The notes below the pieces were generated by a model. It saw only the letters and a list, made by a program, of their open reading frames with translations. It did no database searches and had not been told where the DNA came from. The position numbers were made by a program, and so were the translations under genes. From Raphanus sativus (taxonomy: Eukaryota > Streptophyta > Magnoliopsida > Brassicales > Brassicaceae): a stretch of 64,000 nucleotides of DNA. Each line of letters starts with the position of its first letter. Positions within the stretch are counted from its first letter, which is position 1. The DNA lies in the NCBI RefSeq assembly GCF_000801105.2, contig NC_079515.1, positions 1-64,000 of the forward strand, given 5' to 3'. Positions 21,740 to 34,641 of this stretch are shown here, one piece after another.

Positions 21740-24700
21740 AGGGATTATGGGTTAACTCATGAATTTTGTAAAAAAAATCAAAAATATGAAAATCTGGTTT
21801 TAGTGTATAATTCCATTCAGAACTGACATAAGATGATGGTCAAAGAGGTTTAACAATTTTTGTCTCCGTTTCTCTAGATAAAAAAAATTATTATGGTAAT
21901 TCCTCTCATCTAGGCAGTATATGAAATTTTAGTAACCGAAATATTCAAAAATTAGAATGATTCCTATATACCATAAAAGAGTTTAGAATACATTAATTCA
22001 AATGTCGAACGTGGTTGGAAAATTTTTTAAACAAAAGTGAAGATTATAAACTTCAGTATATAGAGCATTTACAGTGAACTCATTATTTTAAAAGAGGTTA
22101 ACCCATGGATTTTGGAAAAAAATCAAAAATATGAAAATCTGGTTTTAATGTATAGTTTAATCGAGCACTAACATAAGATGGTAGTCAAAGAGTTTAAAAC
22201 AACTTTTATCTCCATTTCTCTAGATAATGAATATTTTATTATGCTAATTCAATTAATTTAGACAGTATATGAAATATTAGTAAAATAAATTTTAAAAAAT
22301 TAGAATAATTCATATATACCATGAAAGATAGTTCAGAATAAATTAATTCAAATGTAGAATGTGGTTTGAAATTTTTAAACTAAAGAGAAGAGTATAAATT
22401 TCAGTATGTGGAGCATTTACGAAAACTCAATATTTTTGAAGGGGTTAACCCACGGATTTTGAAAAAATTTCAAAAATATGAAAATCTCGTTTTAGTGTAT
22501 ACTTTTATCGAGCACTAACATAAGATGATGGTCAAAGAGTTTAGAACCTTTCTAGTCTTCGTTTCTCTAGATAATAAAAATTTTATAATGCTAATTCCAT
22601 TGATCTAGGCAGTATATGAAATTTAACCAAACTAATTATTAAAAATTAGAATGATTCCTATATACTAAAAAAGGTAGTTTAGAATACATTAGTTTAAATG
22701 TCGAATGTGGTTTGAAATTTTTAAACAAAAGTGAAGAGTATAAACTTCAGTATATAGAACATTTATCGAAAACTCATTATTTTAAAAGGGGTTAACCCAT
22801 GGATTTTGGAAATTTTTTAAAAATGTGAAAATCTGGTTTTAGTGTATAGTTTCATAAAGCACTAACATAAGACAATGGTCAAAGAGTTCATAACCTATGT
22901 TGTCTCCGTTTCTCTAGATAATGAAGATTTATAATGCTAATTCCACTAATATAGGCAGTATATGAAATTTTAGTTAAATAAATATTAAAAAATTAGAATG
23001 ATTCCTATATACCATAAAATATAGTTTAGAATACATTAATTCAAATGTATAATGTGGTCTGAAATTTTTAAACTAAAGTGAAGAGTATAAACTTCACTAT
23101 ATAGAGCATTTACCGAAAAATCATTATTTTAAAAGGGATAAACCACGGATTTTGAAAAAAAAAACAAAAATATGAAAATATGGTTTTAGTGTATAGTTAC
23201 TTAGAGCGCTGACAAAAGATGATGGTCAAAGAAGTTTAGAACTTTTGTTGTCTCCATTTCTCTAGATAATAAAAAAATTATAATGGTAATTCCATTAATC
23301 TAGACAGTATATGAAATTTTAGTAAATTGAATATTAAAAATTAGAATAATTCCTATATATCAAGAAAGAAAGTTTAGAATACATTAATTCAAATGTTGAA
23401 TGTCGTTTGAAATTTTTAAACAAAAGTGAAGAGTATAAACTTCAATATATAGAGCATTTACCGAAAACTCATTATTTTAGAAGGGGTTAACCCACAGATT
23501 TTGGAAAAATTAAAAAAAATATGAAAATCTGTTTTGGTGTGGAGTTTTATTGAGAACTAACATAAGAATATGGTCAAAGAGTTTGGAACCTCTGTTGTCT
23601 CCGTTTCTCTAGATAAAAAAGATTTTATAATGCTAATTCCACTAATTTAGAAAATTTTAGTAAACTAAATATTAAAAAATTAGAATGATTTCTAAATACC
23701 ATGAAATATAGTTTAGAATACATTAATTCAAATTTATAATGTGGTTTGAATTTTTTTTTTAAAAAGTGAAAAGTATAAACATTAGTATATAAAGGATTTA
23801 CCGAAAACTCATTATTTTAAAAGGGGTTAACCCACGAATTTTCAAAAAAAAACAAAAATATAAAAATATAGTTTTAGTGTATAGTTTTTTAGAGAACTGA
23901 CATAAGAAGATGGTTAGAGAAGTTTAGAACCTTTGTTGTCTCCGTTTCTCGAGATAATAATTTTTTTATAATGGTAATTCCACTAATCTAAGCAGTATAT
24001 GAAATTAAACCAAACTAAATATTAAAAAATTAGAATGATTATTATTTACCATGAAAGATAATTTAGAATATATTAACTCAATGTCGAAAGTGGTTTGAAT
24101 TTTTTTTTTAAAAGTGAAGAGTATAAACTTTAGTATATAGAGGATTTACTGAAAACTCATTATTTTAAAAGGGGTTAACCCACGGATTTCGGAAAATTTT
24201 CAAAAATACGAAAATATGGTTTTAGTGTATAGTTCATCAAGAACTGTCATAAGATTATGGTCAAAGAGGTTTAAAAAATTTTTGTCTCCATTTCTCTAGA
24301 TAATGAAGATTTTATAAGGGTAATTCCACTAATCTAGGCAGTATATAAAATTTTAGTAAACGAAATATTAAAAATTTAAAATGATTCCTATATACCATAA
24401 AAGATAATTTAGAATACACTAATTCAAATGTCGAACGTGGTTTGAAAATTTTAAACAAAAGTAAAGAGTATAAACTTCAATACATAGAGCATTTACTGAG
24501 AACTCATTTTTAAAAAATGGGTCAACCCATGGATTTTGAAAAAAATTCAAAAATATGAAAATCTGATTTTAGTGTAAAGTTTAATCAAGCACTAACATGA
24601 GATGGTGGTCAAAGAGTTTAGAACCTATGTTGTCTCCGTTTCTCTAGATAATGAATATTTTATAATGTTCATTCCATTAATTTATACAGTATATAAATTT

Positions 24701-26164
24701 TTAGTAAACTAAATATTAGAAAATAGAATAATTCATATATACCATGAAAGATAATTTATAATACATTAATGTAGAATATGGTTTGAAATTTTTAAACTAA
24801 AGAGAAAAGTATAAATTTCAGTATGTAGAGCATTTACCGAAAACTCAATATTTTTGAAGTGTATACTTTCATCGAGCACTGGCATAAGATGATGGTCAAA
24901 GAGTTTAGAACCTTTCTAGTTTTCGTTTCTCTAGATAATGAAGATTTTATAATGCTAATTCTATTGATCTAGACAGTAAATGAAATTTTACAAAACTAAA
25001 TATTAAAAATTTGAATGATTCCTATATACCATGAAAGATAATTTAAAATACATTAATTCAAGTGTCGAATGTGGTTTAAAATTTTTAAGCCAAAAGTGAA
25101 GAGTATAAACTTCAGTATATATAGCATTTACCGAAAACTCATTATTTTAAAAGGGGCTAACCCATGGATTTTGGAAAAATTTCGAAAATATGAAAAATCT
25201 GGTTTTAGTGTATAGTTTCATCAAGAACTAACATAAGATGACGGTTAAATAGTTTAGAACCTCTGTTGTCTCTGTTTCTCTAGATAATGAACATTTTATA
25301 ATGATAATTCCACTAATCTAGACAGCATATGAAATTTTAGTAAACTGAATATTAAAAAATTAAAATGATTCCTATATAGCAAGAAAGATAGTTTAGAATA
25401 CAATAATTCAAATGTCGAATGTGGTTTGAAATTTTTAAACAAAAGTGAAGAGTATAAACTTAAGCATATAGAGCATTTACCGAAAACTCATTATTTTAGA
25501 ATGGGCTAACCCATGGATTTTGGAAATTTTTTTAAAAATATGAAAATCTGTTTTTTAGTGTATAATTTCATAGATCACTGACATAAGATGATAAACAAAG
25601 AGTTTAGAACCTATGTTGTCTCCAGATAATGAAAATTTTATATTGCTAAATCCATTGATCTAGACAGAATATAAAATTTTACTAAACTAAATATTAAAAA
25701 TTAGAATGAATCCTATATACCATTAAAATAATTTAGAATACATTAATTCAAATTTAGAATGTGTTTTGAATTTTTTAAACAAAAGTTAAGAGTATAGACT
25801 TCAGTATATAGAGAATTTATTGAAAACTCATTATTTTAAAAGGAGGTAACCCACGAATTTTAAAATAATTCAAAAATATGAAAATCTAGTTTTATTGTAT
25901 AGTTTCTTAGAGTATTAACAAAATATGATGGTCAAAGAGGTTTAAAACTTTTGTTGTCTTCGTTTCTCTAGATAATATAGATTTTATAATGATAATTCCA
26001 CTAATCTAGGCAGTATATGAAATTTTACCAAACTAAATATTTAAAAATTAAAATGACTCCTATATACCATGAAGGATAGTTAAGAATACATTCATTCAAA
26101 TGTCGAATGTGGTTTGAAATTTTTTAAACAAAAGTAAAGAGTATAAACTTCAATATATAAAACA
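21740..26164. repeat. Tandem satellite array, period near 345 bp (left block)
   Basis: Anchor motifs recur at steady spacing. GTTAACCCAYGGATTTT-type sites lie near 21742, 22097, 22443, 22791, 23485, 23826, 24175, 25157 and 25506. TTTCTCTAGATAAT-type sites lie near 21870, 22220, 22563, 22908, 23258, 23608, 23945, 24294, 24645, 24930, 25275 and 25965. This makes about 13 units, with one shortened by about 60 bp near 24855. Units are AT-rich and have no coding capacity. Copies differ by point changes and short indels, so the array is not freshly amplified. Its position just inside a telomere suggests a subtelomeric satellite. Confidence 0.92.
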
Positions 26165-27986
26165 CTAGGGGATGCCCGCCCTTCGGGCGGGTTGTAAACG
26201 TCATAAAATGTGATTTTAAATTATTAGATTGCGGTGTTCAAAAAAAAAAAATTATTAGATTGCGTTTAGATTGATAAGTATATCTCTTAATGTACTAAGC
26301 AAAAAGGTTGGTGACCTGTCATCTCGTGTGTTATTAGTGTAGACGATATTAACTTCTTTTTTTTATCGAGACCCCATCTCTTGCAGCCAGAGAAGCGTAG
26401 GTGCAGCAGCTCTCTAGCTGCATTGAACCCTTGAAATTCATACTGTCCTAACCCATACCCATGAGTCATTATCTCCCTAAAGATATTGTCATATTATTGG
26501 AACCATGTTTCTGCAACTAAATTTGGGTTCCCACCCTTGTCTCAAATATTTTTTTTTCGTTACTCATAAATAAGCATCAAAGATTCTTTGCTGGAGAAGT
26601 TTGAGAGAATTTTTAATACAATGACCAAATAATTATAGTTTAGTTAAAAACAATGCCTTTAAAAAAAATGCACATCAAGCATTCATTTTCTACTAAATCA
26701 CAAACATTGTTAGCACTTCATGCATCCTTTTAAAGCTGAGCTCCTCTCACAAATAATCCTGCTGGAAATCAATTTAAAAAACATCTTAGATCAATTTAAA
26801 ATTATCTTAGGATCCATTCTCAAATATAAGTATTTGATTTTTGCGTAGCCAATTAGTGTCTACTAATTAGAATATATTGATTAGTAAAATATTGTTAATA
26901 TAAAATAATATTATATTGAAAATTTGTTTGTTGGAAATAAAGTTTGTTTTATTTTAAACATATTAGATGTAAATGTCATTATTTAACATTTTCATCAATA
27001 ATTTTTTTTAAAATTATGGATAAGCTAGTATTTTTTAAATTCCACATTTACAATAACCTTACATTTTGTGTTCCTAATAACAACTTTCACTACTTTGATC
27101 AAAAAAAAAAAATAACAACTTTCACTACTTTTCATAATAACCTTACATTCTGTGTTCATAATATTTTTTTGTAAATTATGGATGAGGTTTTCATAATATC
27201 TCCAAAATCTTTCATGTCTTCGTACTTCATCTTCATATTCATATCATCTCAAGATTATACCTTCTCGAATTCACATCTCTAAAATTTACATATGCTCCTC
27301 TTGATGATTTGACATAAAGAGTCATAAAACTATACAAACTTTTGAGCCATCTCACATACTCCCTCTGTATCATTTTAGAAAATGTTTAATTTTTTTGCAC
27401 CAAAATTAAAAAAAACACAGAATTTTATATATTTTATCTTAATTACATAAAATAATATTAACTTAAATTAATTTAACCAATAAAAACAATATTTTGTAAT
27501 TGATCACAAATTTCAACTCATTAAATTTTATTTAGAACTAAGAAAACATCAATCATTTTGAAACAAAATTGAAATCCTTAAATACCACTTATAATGATAC
27601 GGAAGGAGTATTTCTCTCTATTAGTTTTGTTCTTATATTGTTTTACTTTCCAATATGCTAAATACTGAATCTCATAACGATTTTGAATTTATTTATATGT
27701 TTAGTATTTATATGTATATACGTAAGAACATCTGTTATAAAAATATACATCGCTAAACAATCTAAAAATTATTTTCAGTTTGTTTGCTGTTTTTCTGTCC
27801 TACGCCTTGATTTTTTTTTTGCTTCCTCAAGTGTGCTCAAGTATGCTAGCTTACGTCCACTCTCTTTGCCTTTTTCAGAAACCCATGCCAACAGCTGAAA
27901 ACCAAGGAAGCTGAACCAAGGAATACAATCATCCCTAATTTTTTTCTATTTCTTGAACTTACAACATAGTATTTGCAGGCCAGATC

Positions 27987-28062
27987 GTGATATTCCATTT
28001 CATGCTTATATTTCATCCTTGCCTGTGATATCCCATTTCATGCTTATATTTCATCCTTGCCT
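27987..28062. repeat. 38-bp tandem duplication
   Basis: Two adjacent near-identical 38-bp units (27987-28024, 28025-28062) inside the Helitron, differing at one base. Confidence 0.85.
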
Positions 28063-28670
28063 GCAACAATCATTGGCTTCTGTAAGCCTTTATGAGAGCT
28101 ATCATCAAAAGAATCAACTCACAAACTCAACTATTCTCTTGTGAATTAATAAAAAAAGACTAACAATAAGCAAGTCATACCCAATGGAAACAGTCCTCTT
28201 CATCCTTCAGTCACTTCGATACAGTAAAATTAAATGAACTACAGGAGGAATGATCAATAAACAAAAAATTAAATAAACGGAATTGACAGAGGGATTATGT
28301 TTCAAAACTAAGTTGTTTATGAGTTCTAAGAACGGAGTACCTGAGCGTGGAGGAGAGCATATCTACCCATCAACTGGACACTGCGTTTAACGTACCAAGA
28401 TTTCTAGCAAGTAGAACAGAAAACAGTTAAAAAAAAAAATAGAACAGAGTAGCCATTATACTAAGAAAGAAATTCTATTGCTAGTGGAATTGTGTAGATG
28501 ATTAGCAAAACAATACCTCTCTCCTTGACCAGTGGTTGGAGTTGATTTTGTTTTTCATCTGAATTTCGCTATGTATAAATAATCCTTTCAACAGATACAT
28601 AATATCAAACTGACCACGCAACAAAGGAATAACACGTCCAGTCCCTATAACCAAAAAACAGAGAATAAAG

Positions 28671-28960
28671 TGATGGCAGGAGTCATTTTCTCACATGCCT
28701 ATCTGCTCGAACTTACCACCGAAATTTCGGAGATTCCAGTCAACGTCGGCGTGTTCAAGAAGGATTGCACGGATCTCACTCGGCGATTGTTTTTGTTGAA
28801 GCCATTTGGTAGAGGAGATCACAGACTCGAAGCTGATCGATTTCGCCGCTCTGTCTTCCTCAGAGAAAGATTGGTGGTCTGATCTTGTGGTTGGGGTTCA
28901 AGCTGCAAAGAGTCTCCTCTCCTCAACCACTCAATGGCAAGCTCTTGAATCCTCTGTAAG
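28671..28960 (+). pseudogene. Captured plant U-box E3 ligase N-terminal fragment
   Basis: The first frame begins MAGVIFSHAYLLELTTEISE and continues with VGVFKKDCTDLTRRLFLLKP. A frame shift follows, after which a second frame reads EKDWWSDLVVGVQAAKSLLS and STTQWQ. Both blocks resemble the N-terminal helical region of PUB10/PUB11-type U-box proteins; this is from memory of the family and was not searched. The U-box and ARM repeats are absent. The break and the location inside a Helitron mark it as a captured, non-functional piece. Confidence 0.6.
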
Positions 28961-29665
28961 CAAAATCTAACAATTCAAAATAAGGATCCCCCAATTTTGT
29001 TTATCGTTCTTAAATCTACAATTCTCAGATTCAGATGTTAAAATCCTTCGCTGATGCAGATTACTGGTATAGTATCGGTAAAAAAATAAAATTGAAATCA
29101 CTGACTATTACCATGGTAATCTCTGGTTAGGCTAAACTTTGATTGTTCTTGGTTCTATAACCGCGACGTGAAGAAGAGGCTTAACAACTGTATGCCGATG
29201 AAAGACATGTCACATGGGGAACGCCATGGCTGTTGTCTGAGTTTCAAATCGATAGAAAGGTAAGATTTTGGAGAAGTGATGAGATTTGTGGTTGTAACCA
29301 TTCCAATTTATAGGATTAAAGGATCCAGAGAACATAAGAGGAGGTGCATCATAATTTAAGGCGAGGGGATGTGTAGGATGAAAGGACGTAGATGAAAAGT
29401 TTTTTACAGAGGCGGTCCGTCGAGGTGAAGCTACAAAGACGATAACAAAACTCTGGAAAATATTCTAAAGTCATGGGCCAGGGGAGATATCGGCCCAAGT
29501 TTAAAACAATAACACAATTAAACAGAAAAGCCCATGACGCCATTGTTTAATGATACGGTGCGTAGGAAGTGACTTCGACAGGTGTCAACATGTCTTGAAA
29601 CGAATTTATGTGCTGGCAGCTGATGTGTCATCAGGATAGAAACATCATTTCTTTATATATATAGA

Positions 29666-29825
29666 TTTACCGAAAACTCATTATTTTATAAGGGATTAAC
29701 CCACAGATTTTGAAATAATTTCAAAATAAAAAAATCTGGTTTTAGTGTATAGTTTCATCGAAAACTAATATAAAATGATGGTCACAGAGTTTAGGACCTC
29801 TATTGTTTTCGTTTTTCTATATCAG
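29666..29825. repeat. Satellite array, short right block
   Basis: It continues the ~345-bp unit cut by the Helitron, from TTTACCGAAAACTC to about TTTCGTTTTTCTATA, where the array ends. Confidence 0.85.
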
Positions 29826-30570
29826 CAAAGACTGTGATGTGTTGCCGTTAGTGTAGTTGTTTTCTACCATATAGTAGCTGTTTTTCACCTGCATCTCGAA
29901 TTGAGAATTGTTAGTCATATAATTAACCAATGACAAAAGAAAAACTTGTCAAGAAAAAACTCTTTTTATTTACCTCCTCGAGCAAGTTTTTGGAAGGGTT
30001 TGCTTCTGTATACAAGGTAGCTAGCCTAGTTTCTTGACCAACCAAGTCTCAAACACTTCATCTTTCTAGACTTTGGAGCTGGCAGGATCAACAATGGCTG
30101 GTTGAATAATTTCCTTTGTCGAGAAAACTCCCCAAGTAACATCAGATTGAACCAGGTTTGATACACAGTCTGCTCCTTTGTTAAGTTATAGATGGCAAAG
30201 CTATCTATTTGCTGTTGTTTTTCTAATGTTTGACCCACTTGTATTTGGTTTCTACGGTAACCTGAACTACTCATGGGAGAGGACAACAGTACCAAGGTGA
30301 TATACATACATAACCGTTGAGCTATCTGTAGCTAGGAATAGAGACTTTTTGTAGGTCGTCCTTCAAAATTCTCCAGGCCTACCATAACAATATAGTTCAA
30401 TATTGTATGTTTCATGCGTTCATATCAGACAATTATTTTCGGTGAATTGGTTTGTTGCATTTGGATTTTGTAAACAACCGATATCACTTTCGTCATTTAG
30501 AGTTTTACTGAAATGAGAGAACAAATGTTAAAGAAGAGAAGAGAAGAGAAGAGAAGAGAAGGTGGTAAGT
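29826..30570. repeat. Intergenic 3' flank with a GAGAA repeat
   Basis: No gene recognised. Near 30535-30561 a pentanucleotide AAGAG/GAGAA repeat lies close to the DUF3754 stop codon, probably in its 3' UTR. Confidence 0.5.
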
Positions 30571-33255
30571 TCAAGAAGGAGTGACGCCCTGTTTGGCCTT
30601 CAGGACAAGCTCCTCGGTGGTGGTCCCTATGATCTCGTTGGCTCGCTTCAGCCCCATGCAGTAGTACCTTCCAATGGTGTCACGGGCAACGATCCCCAAC
30701 TTCTCTAGCTTCTGGACTGCATCATCCACATCAAAGTTACACCTCTCACCAAACTCTTCCTTTATCAGTTCCTCACATCTCAGATCCAGATCCTATTCCC
30801 CCACATTCCCACCAACTCAAGTCAGCACTCGCTAATGATAATATAATAGGCAATAACCAAAAGAGTAAAATTCTGGTATTATGTACCTCCAAGGTAGCTT
30901 TCCCCTGCTCCATTAGTATGTAGAAGGAAATCATCACCTCTTTTACCTGCGCGTGTAACCCAAATTAGGCAGTGTTCCTGTTCTAAAGGCATTCACGCCC
31001 CCCCCCCCCCATATGAATAAAAGACTAGATTCATGCAGGCAGGAACTTTACTTCTTGCTGAATAACGTCATCGCACAAGTGTAATAGCGTTCCCTTCCCG
31101 CTGTCTAGTTGTTTATCATACATGGATTGCGTTATCAAGTTCTGGTACGTTGCCATGTTCTGCTGGAAACTGAAGTAAAACAACTTTGCGATAAGTCTAA
31201 CAAACACACAAAAGAATAAATGAAGGGGAAGGACGAATGGAAAACACTTAACGTACGTGAAGTATGTTTTGGCACAATAACCAACCACTGTGGAGAGAAC
31301 TGCAAAGATTACCCATGGGTCTGCTTTCGGCATCTCAACTGAAGTAACCACGGCAACCTGTAGAGAAAGTCAAATGATAAACCAATACATGAACCGCAAA
31401 AAAAAATGAAAAGAAGGAGACCAACCAGACCAACTACGGCAGATATCAGAAATTTGACCCAATCCATTGGAGTCAGTCCAGGATTTCTTTTCTCAGGCTG
31501 CAAAAAGACGTAAATGTTATTGCTACAAAATCTAGAGAAAGAAAGGCGAGAAGAGAAACTTACAAGCACAATCTCCATGTCGGCCATAGGAATGTTTTTG
31601 AAATGCTTGACGTAAATTCCTCTTTCCTGATTTGTTTTAGAGCTGGCACGCCTGCAACAACTTCCTTCTTCAACCACAAATGCACAAAGCGAAAAATAGA
31701 CAGACGAAACAAGAACAGACATTAACCTTACCTATAAACAACAATCATTCTATCAAATGTAGGCTCTTGTATCGTGAGCTTGCTCAAGAAACTCTTAAAG
31801 CTGAATTTCATCAAAAGAGAAAAGCCATTTATTATTATTATTATATATACAGTTTCCAGAATAGCACGAACAAGCAAGGTGGGGGGTGGGGGGTAGGTAC
31901 CTCAATTGTGTATTCTCAAGGCGAATACGCTCCACATACAAGTCCTCATCATCTGCTTCAGGGTTTGTCTCATCATCTTTTTTGGGATCTTTCTTTTGAT
32001 GTCTGCCTGACTGTTTGCCACGTAGCTTATCTAACCTGTGAACCAATGCGAAGGTTAAGACTCAAAAGCGTAATCAGAAACATCATCTAGGAACTTTAAG
32101 AAAGGCTACTACAAAGGATAACTTGCGCTTACCAAGTGATTTTCAGGAAATATGACCAAATACGTGATATGATCACATCTAATTTCTCCATGAAAAAAAA
32201 ATCTGTGGTTTTATCCATCCCAATACCACGCCTGAAGATGACATACTACAAAAAAAAAAAAAATACAATTCAAGTATTTGTTAGCACATAAAAGGCATTT
32301 ATGAAACACTATAATTATCTGTGTTATAAAAATCTACAAAACTGAAGCTGTACATTATCAGAAAAGTCTGGAAGATTTTCATGTGGATGATCCTCAAAAT
32401 ATCTCTTGAGTATCTTCTTGTCAAGCTTCGTATACACCAAAGAACGAAAACTGGTTAAGAGGAACCCCGGGAGGAGTGAAAAAAATATGTAATGTGGCTA
32501 ATTGTTCACGGATTAAAAACCTTTGACTCGTCAACTTTGATGGGAAGATTCAGAAGATACTGCCCAGAGCGTGCAACCTCGATCTCATCATCTGTCGTTA
32601 TTTTAAAGTTGCTCTTGTCCATAACCTTGTGAAAGGCAAAGGAGAAACACATTCAAGAACACTGAAATACATACCATATAACACAAGTAGGGACTAATTA
32701 ATACCTGAAACAAGTAAGCGAGGAAATTCTGTTCAAGGACATCAATTTCCTGAGAAGTTAGGTTCTGCTGCTGAAGTTTCTGAGCACCGTGAACAGGATC
32801 AAAAAGAGAGTAGAGTTGCTGCAGATATAGCCAAAAAAAAAAGCATGAGAACACAAAATGCAAACACGTTTCTAAGAAGAAGATAAGAAAATAAAATAGG
32901 AACAGGGTAAAACACCATCAAATCTTCAAACTGAAGATTATACCAAGCTCGGACAGTGTATTCAATTCTCTTGCAGAGCTTCAGAAACTCTTGTCTATCA
33001 TTGCTATGTTCTGCACACACAAAAGAAAGAAAAAAAAAAGGAGAAAAACTAGGCAAATCATTACATTAACTGACGATCGATTAACAAAAAAGAAAAACAC
33101 GATAAGTCTAATCGGACCTAGCCAAAATAAAGAAGAAGAAATTGGAGAGACTGACCAATGAGATTAGCCAAGGTCATGATGAGCTTAGGTTTGAGGATAG
33201 GGATGACGGATTCGGGCTCCAGACGAATCGTTTCCTTTTTCCGTTCCGCCGCCAT
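30571..33255 (-). CDS. DUF3754 (TMEM143-like) membrane protein, about 14 exons
   Basis: Start ATG at 33255 ([20 protein letters not shown]), stop at 30571-30573. Exon pieces in order include 33156-33255, 32916-33010 ([20 protein letters not shown]), [15 protein letters not shown], then [66 protein letters not shown] and a C-terminal [18 protein letters not shown]. All joins use GT-AG introns. The product is near 490 residues. Two hydrophobic segments ([17 protein letters not shown] and [16 protein letters not shown]) sit around residues 310-365. DUF3754 proteins are organelle or membrane proteins of poorly known role. It resembles Arabidopsis At3g19340, which does not lie next to the At3g019xx genes, so synteny breaks here. 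An intron carries a 12-C run near 30999. Confidence 0.85.
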
Positions 33256-33864
33256 CTCTTTTGGAGATCCGATTTTAGGAAGATAGGAGATCCTCGATGA
33301 TTTTTTTAAGACAAAGAACAGGATTATAACTGAAGCCCCCTTCTTCTTGTCCCTAACTACGAATCAATGTCGTTGGGTGGAGTATTAACTCGACCAACGG
33401 ATCTGCCCCTGCTTTTCTATTTCGGGTTTTTTTTTTAGTTTTTTAATAATAGTGTAGGTGTAGCCACACTCATTTATTTTCCTCCAATCATTGCATCCCA
33501 ATTCTGAACCATATAATAATTCAGATGACTATTTCCTTGCCGACAGCCCAAAAAGTATTCAGTCTACTAATTTCATACCAATTGACAACTGATGTGCCGG
33601 TAAAAATGCAAATTACAGCTGATAAGAAAAAAAAGAAGATGAGGATTGTATGTCTCAAATCATATGTTAGGCCCGTGAACTTTATTGGGCTTTAACTACA
33701 CCCCGAATGTCAGATTAAACTAGAAGAGGCTCTGGTTGGCCCGTTTGGAACCCTCAGCTTTATAACGGGCTTCACCCCCTTGCCGTGACCGAAGACGCCT
33801 CTTTCCTGTAGATTTTGAGACCTTAATTGTTTTGTTTACGAAAAGTTTGGAATATAAGGAGTCA
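33256..33864. other. Intergenic 5' flank of the DUF3754 gene
   Basis: No gene. It includes several GCCC/GGGC motifs common in plant housekeeping promoters (for example near 33671 and 33739). Confidence 0.45.
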
Positions 33865-34505
33865 CTAGATTATGACCCGCGCTTTGGAAGCGCGGAATAT
33901 TTTACGATGAAATTTTTTACTAATAACTTAACAAATATTTTGGTAACTTTTAAAAAGTGTATTTAAAATATTTTTGCATTTAAATCAGTGTTTCTAAATT
34001 CAACCCGATTGTGATTATACCGGTTAATCCGGAGATCTGACAATTCAATTTAGGTTTTTAAAATATTCATATTAACAAAAATCACTAAAATTCAAGACTA
34101 ACCGATTGAACTGATGGATGACCAATATGTAATCTCATTTGATTTAAATTGTAATAGTTTCATAATTTGTAATCTTATAATCCAAATTTTAAAGTTCATT
34201 ATTTTGCAATTTATGAAATTATGATGTTTCTACAAAATTTTAAAGAGAAAATGATAGATATAAAATATTAAGATTAATTATTGTATTGTTTGGAAACATT
34301 GATAGTAGTATAAAATATATTGTTTGGAAACATTGATAGTAGTAAGAAATAAGTATATTGTTTGGAAACATGGATAGTAATATAAAGAAAGGAACATTAA
34401 TGATTTAATATAGGTTTAACTATAAAGTATAAAGGTGTATTTAATTTAAAAACTTACAAAATAAATGTTAGGTCCAACAGAATGTTTCTGTTTTAATAAG
34501 ATAGA
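33865..34505 (-). mobile_element. Small non-autonomous Helitron (641 bp)
   Basis: On the minus strand it starts TCTATCTTATTAAAACAG and ends CTAG (33868-33865). An 8-bp hairpin CCGCGCTT/AAGCGCGG (33877-33895, loop TGG) lies 8 nt from the end. Host flanks are A (33864) and T (34506). A GTATATTGTTTGGAAACA motif is repeated inside near 34315 and 34351. There is no empty-site comparison, as this region is not duplicated here. Confidence 0.85.
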
Positions 34506-34509
34506 TAGT

Positions 34510-34641
34510 AGTGGATCCTGAGGTAGAGATGTCACAGACTGTGAGGGAGATGATGAAGCCAGATGCTCATGATACTAAGCCAAAGGCAAACTTCTCTGAG
34601 AGTGAGCTTTCCTTTCTTCTCAAGCTCATTCTACAGCACTA
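34510..34641 (+). pseudogene. Exon-like remnant of unknown origin
   Basis: A 44-codon open stretch, VDPEVEMSQTVREMMKPDAH then DTKPKANFSESELSFLLKLI, ends at a stop. The composition looks like a real C-terminal exon, but no start, upstream exon or family is recognised. It directly abuts the small Helitron. Confidence 0.35.

Larger units (their letters stand above)
26165..29665 (-). mobile_element. Helitron inserted in the satellite array, with host gene pieces
   Basis: Read on the minus strand it begins TCTATATATATAAAGAAATG (29665 downward) and ends CTAG (26168-26165). A perfect CCCGCCC/GGGCGGG hairpin (26175-26191, loop TTC) lies 6 nt from the CTAG end. The host site is A|T: removing it rejoins TATAAAACA and TTTACCGAAAACTC into a normal satellite unit. 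At 3501 bp it has no helicase frame, so it is non-autonomous. It holds a U-box gene fragment (28671-28960) and a 38-bp tandem duplication (27987-28062). Confidence 0.93.

Noticed and set aside
21740..26164. Regularly spaced repeats resembling a CRISPR array
   Set aside because: The unit is a ~345-bp tandem satellite with no repeat/spacer structure, in a plant nuclear genome.
26287..26469. Minus-strand frame of 60 residues inside the large Helitron
   Set aside because: It looks weakly coding (YEFQGFNAARELLHLRFS), but no family or exon borders could be supported.
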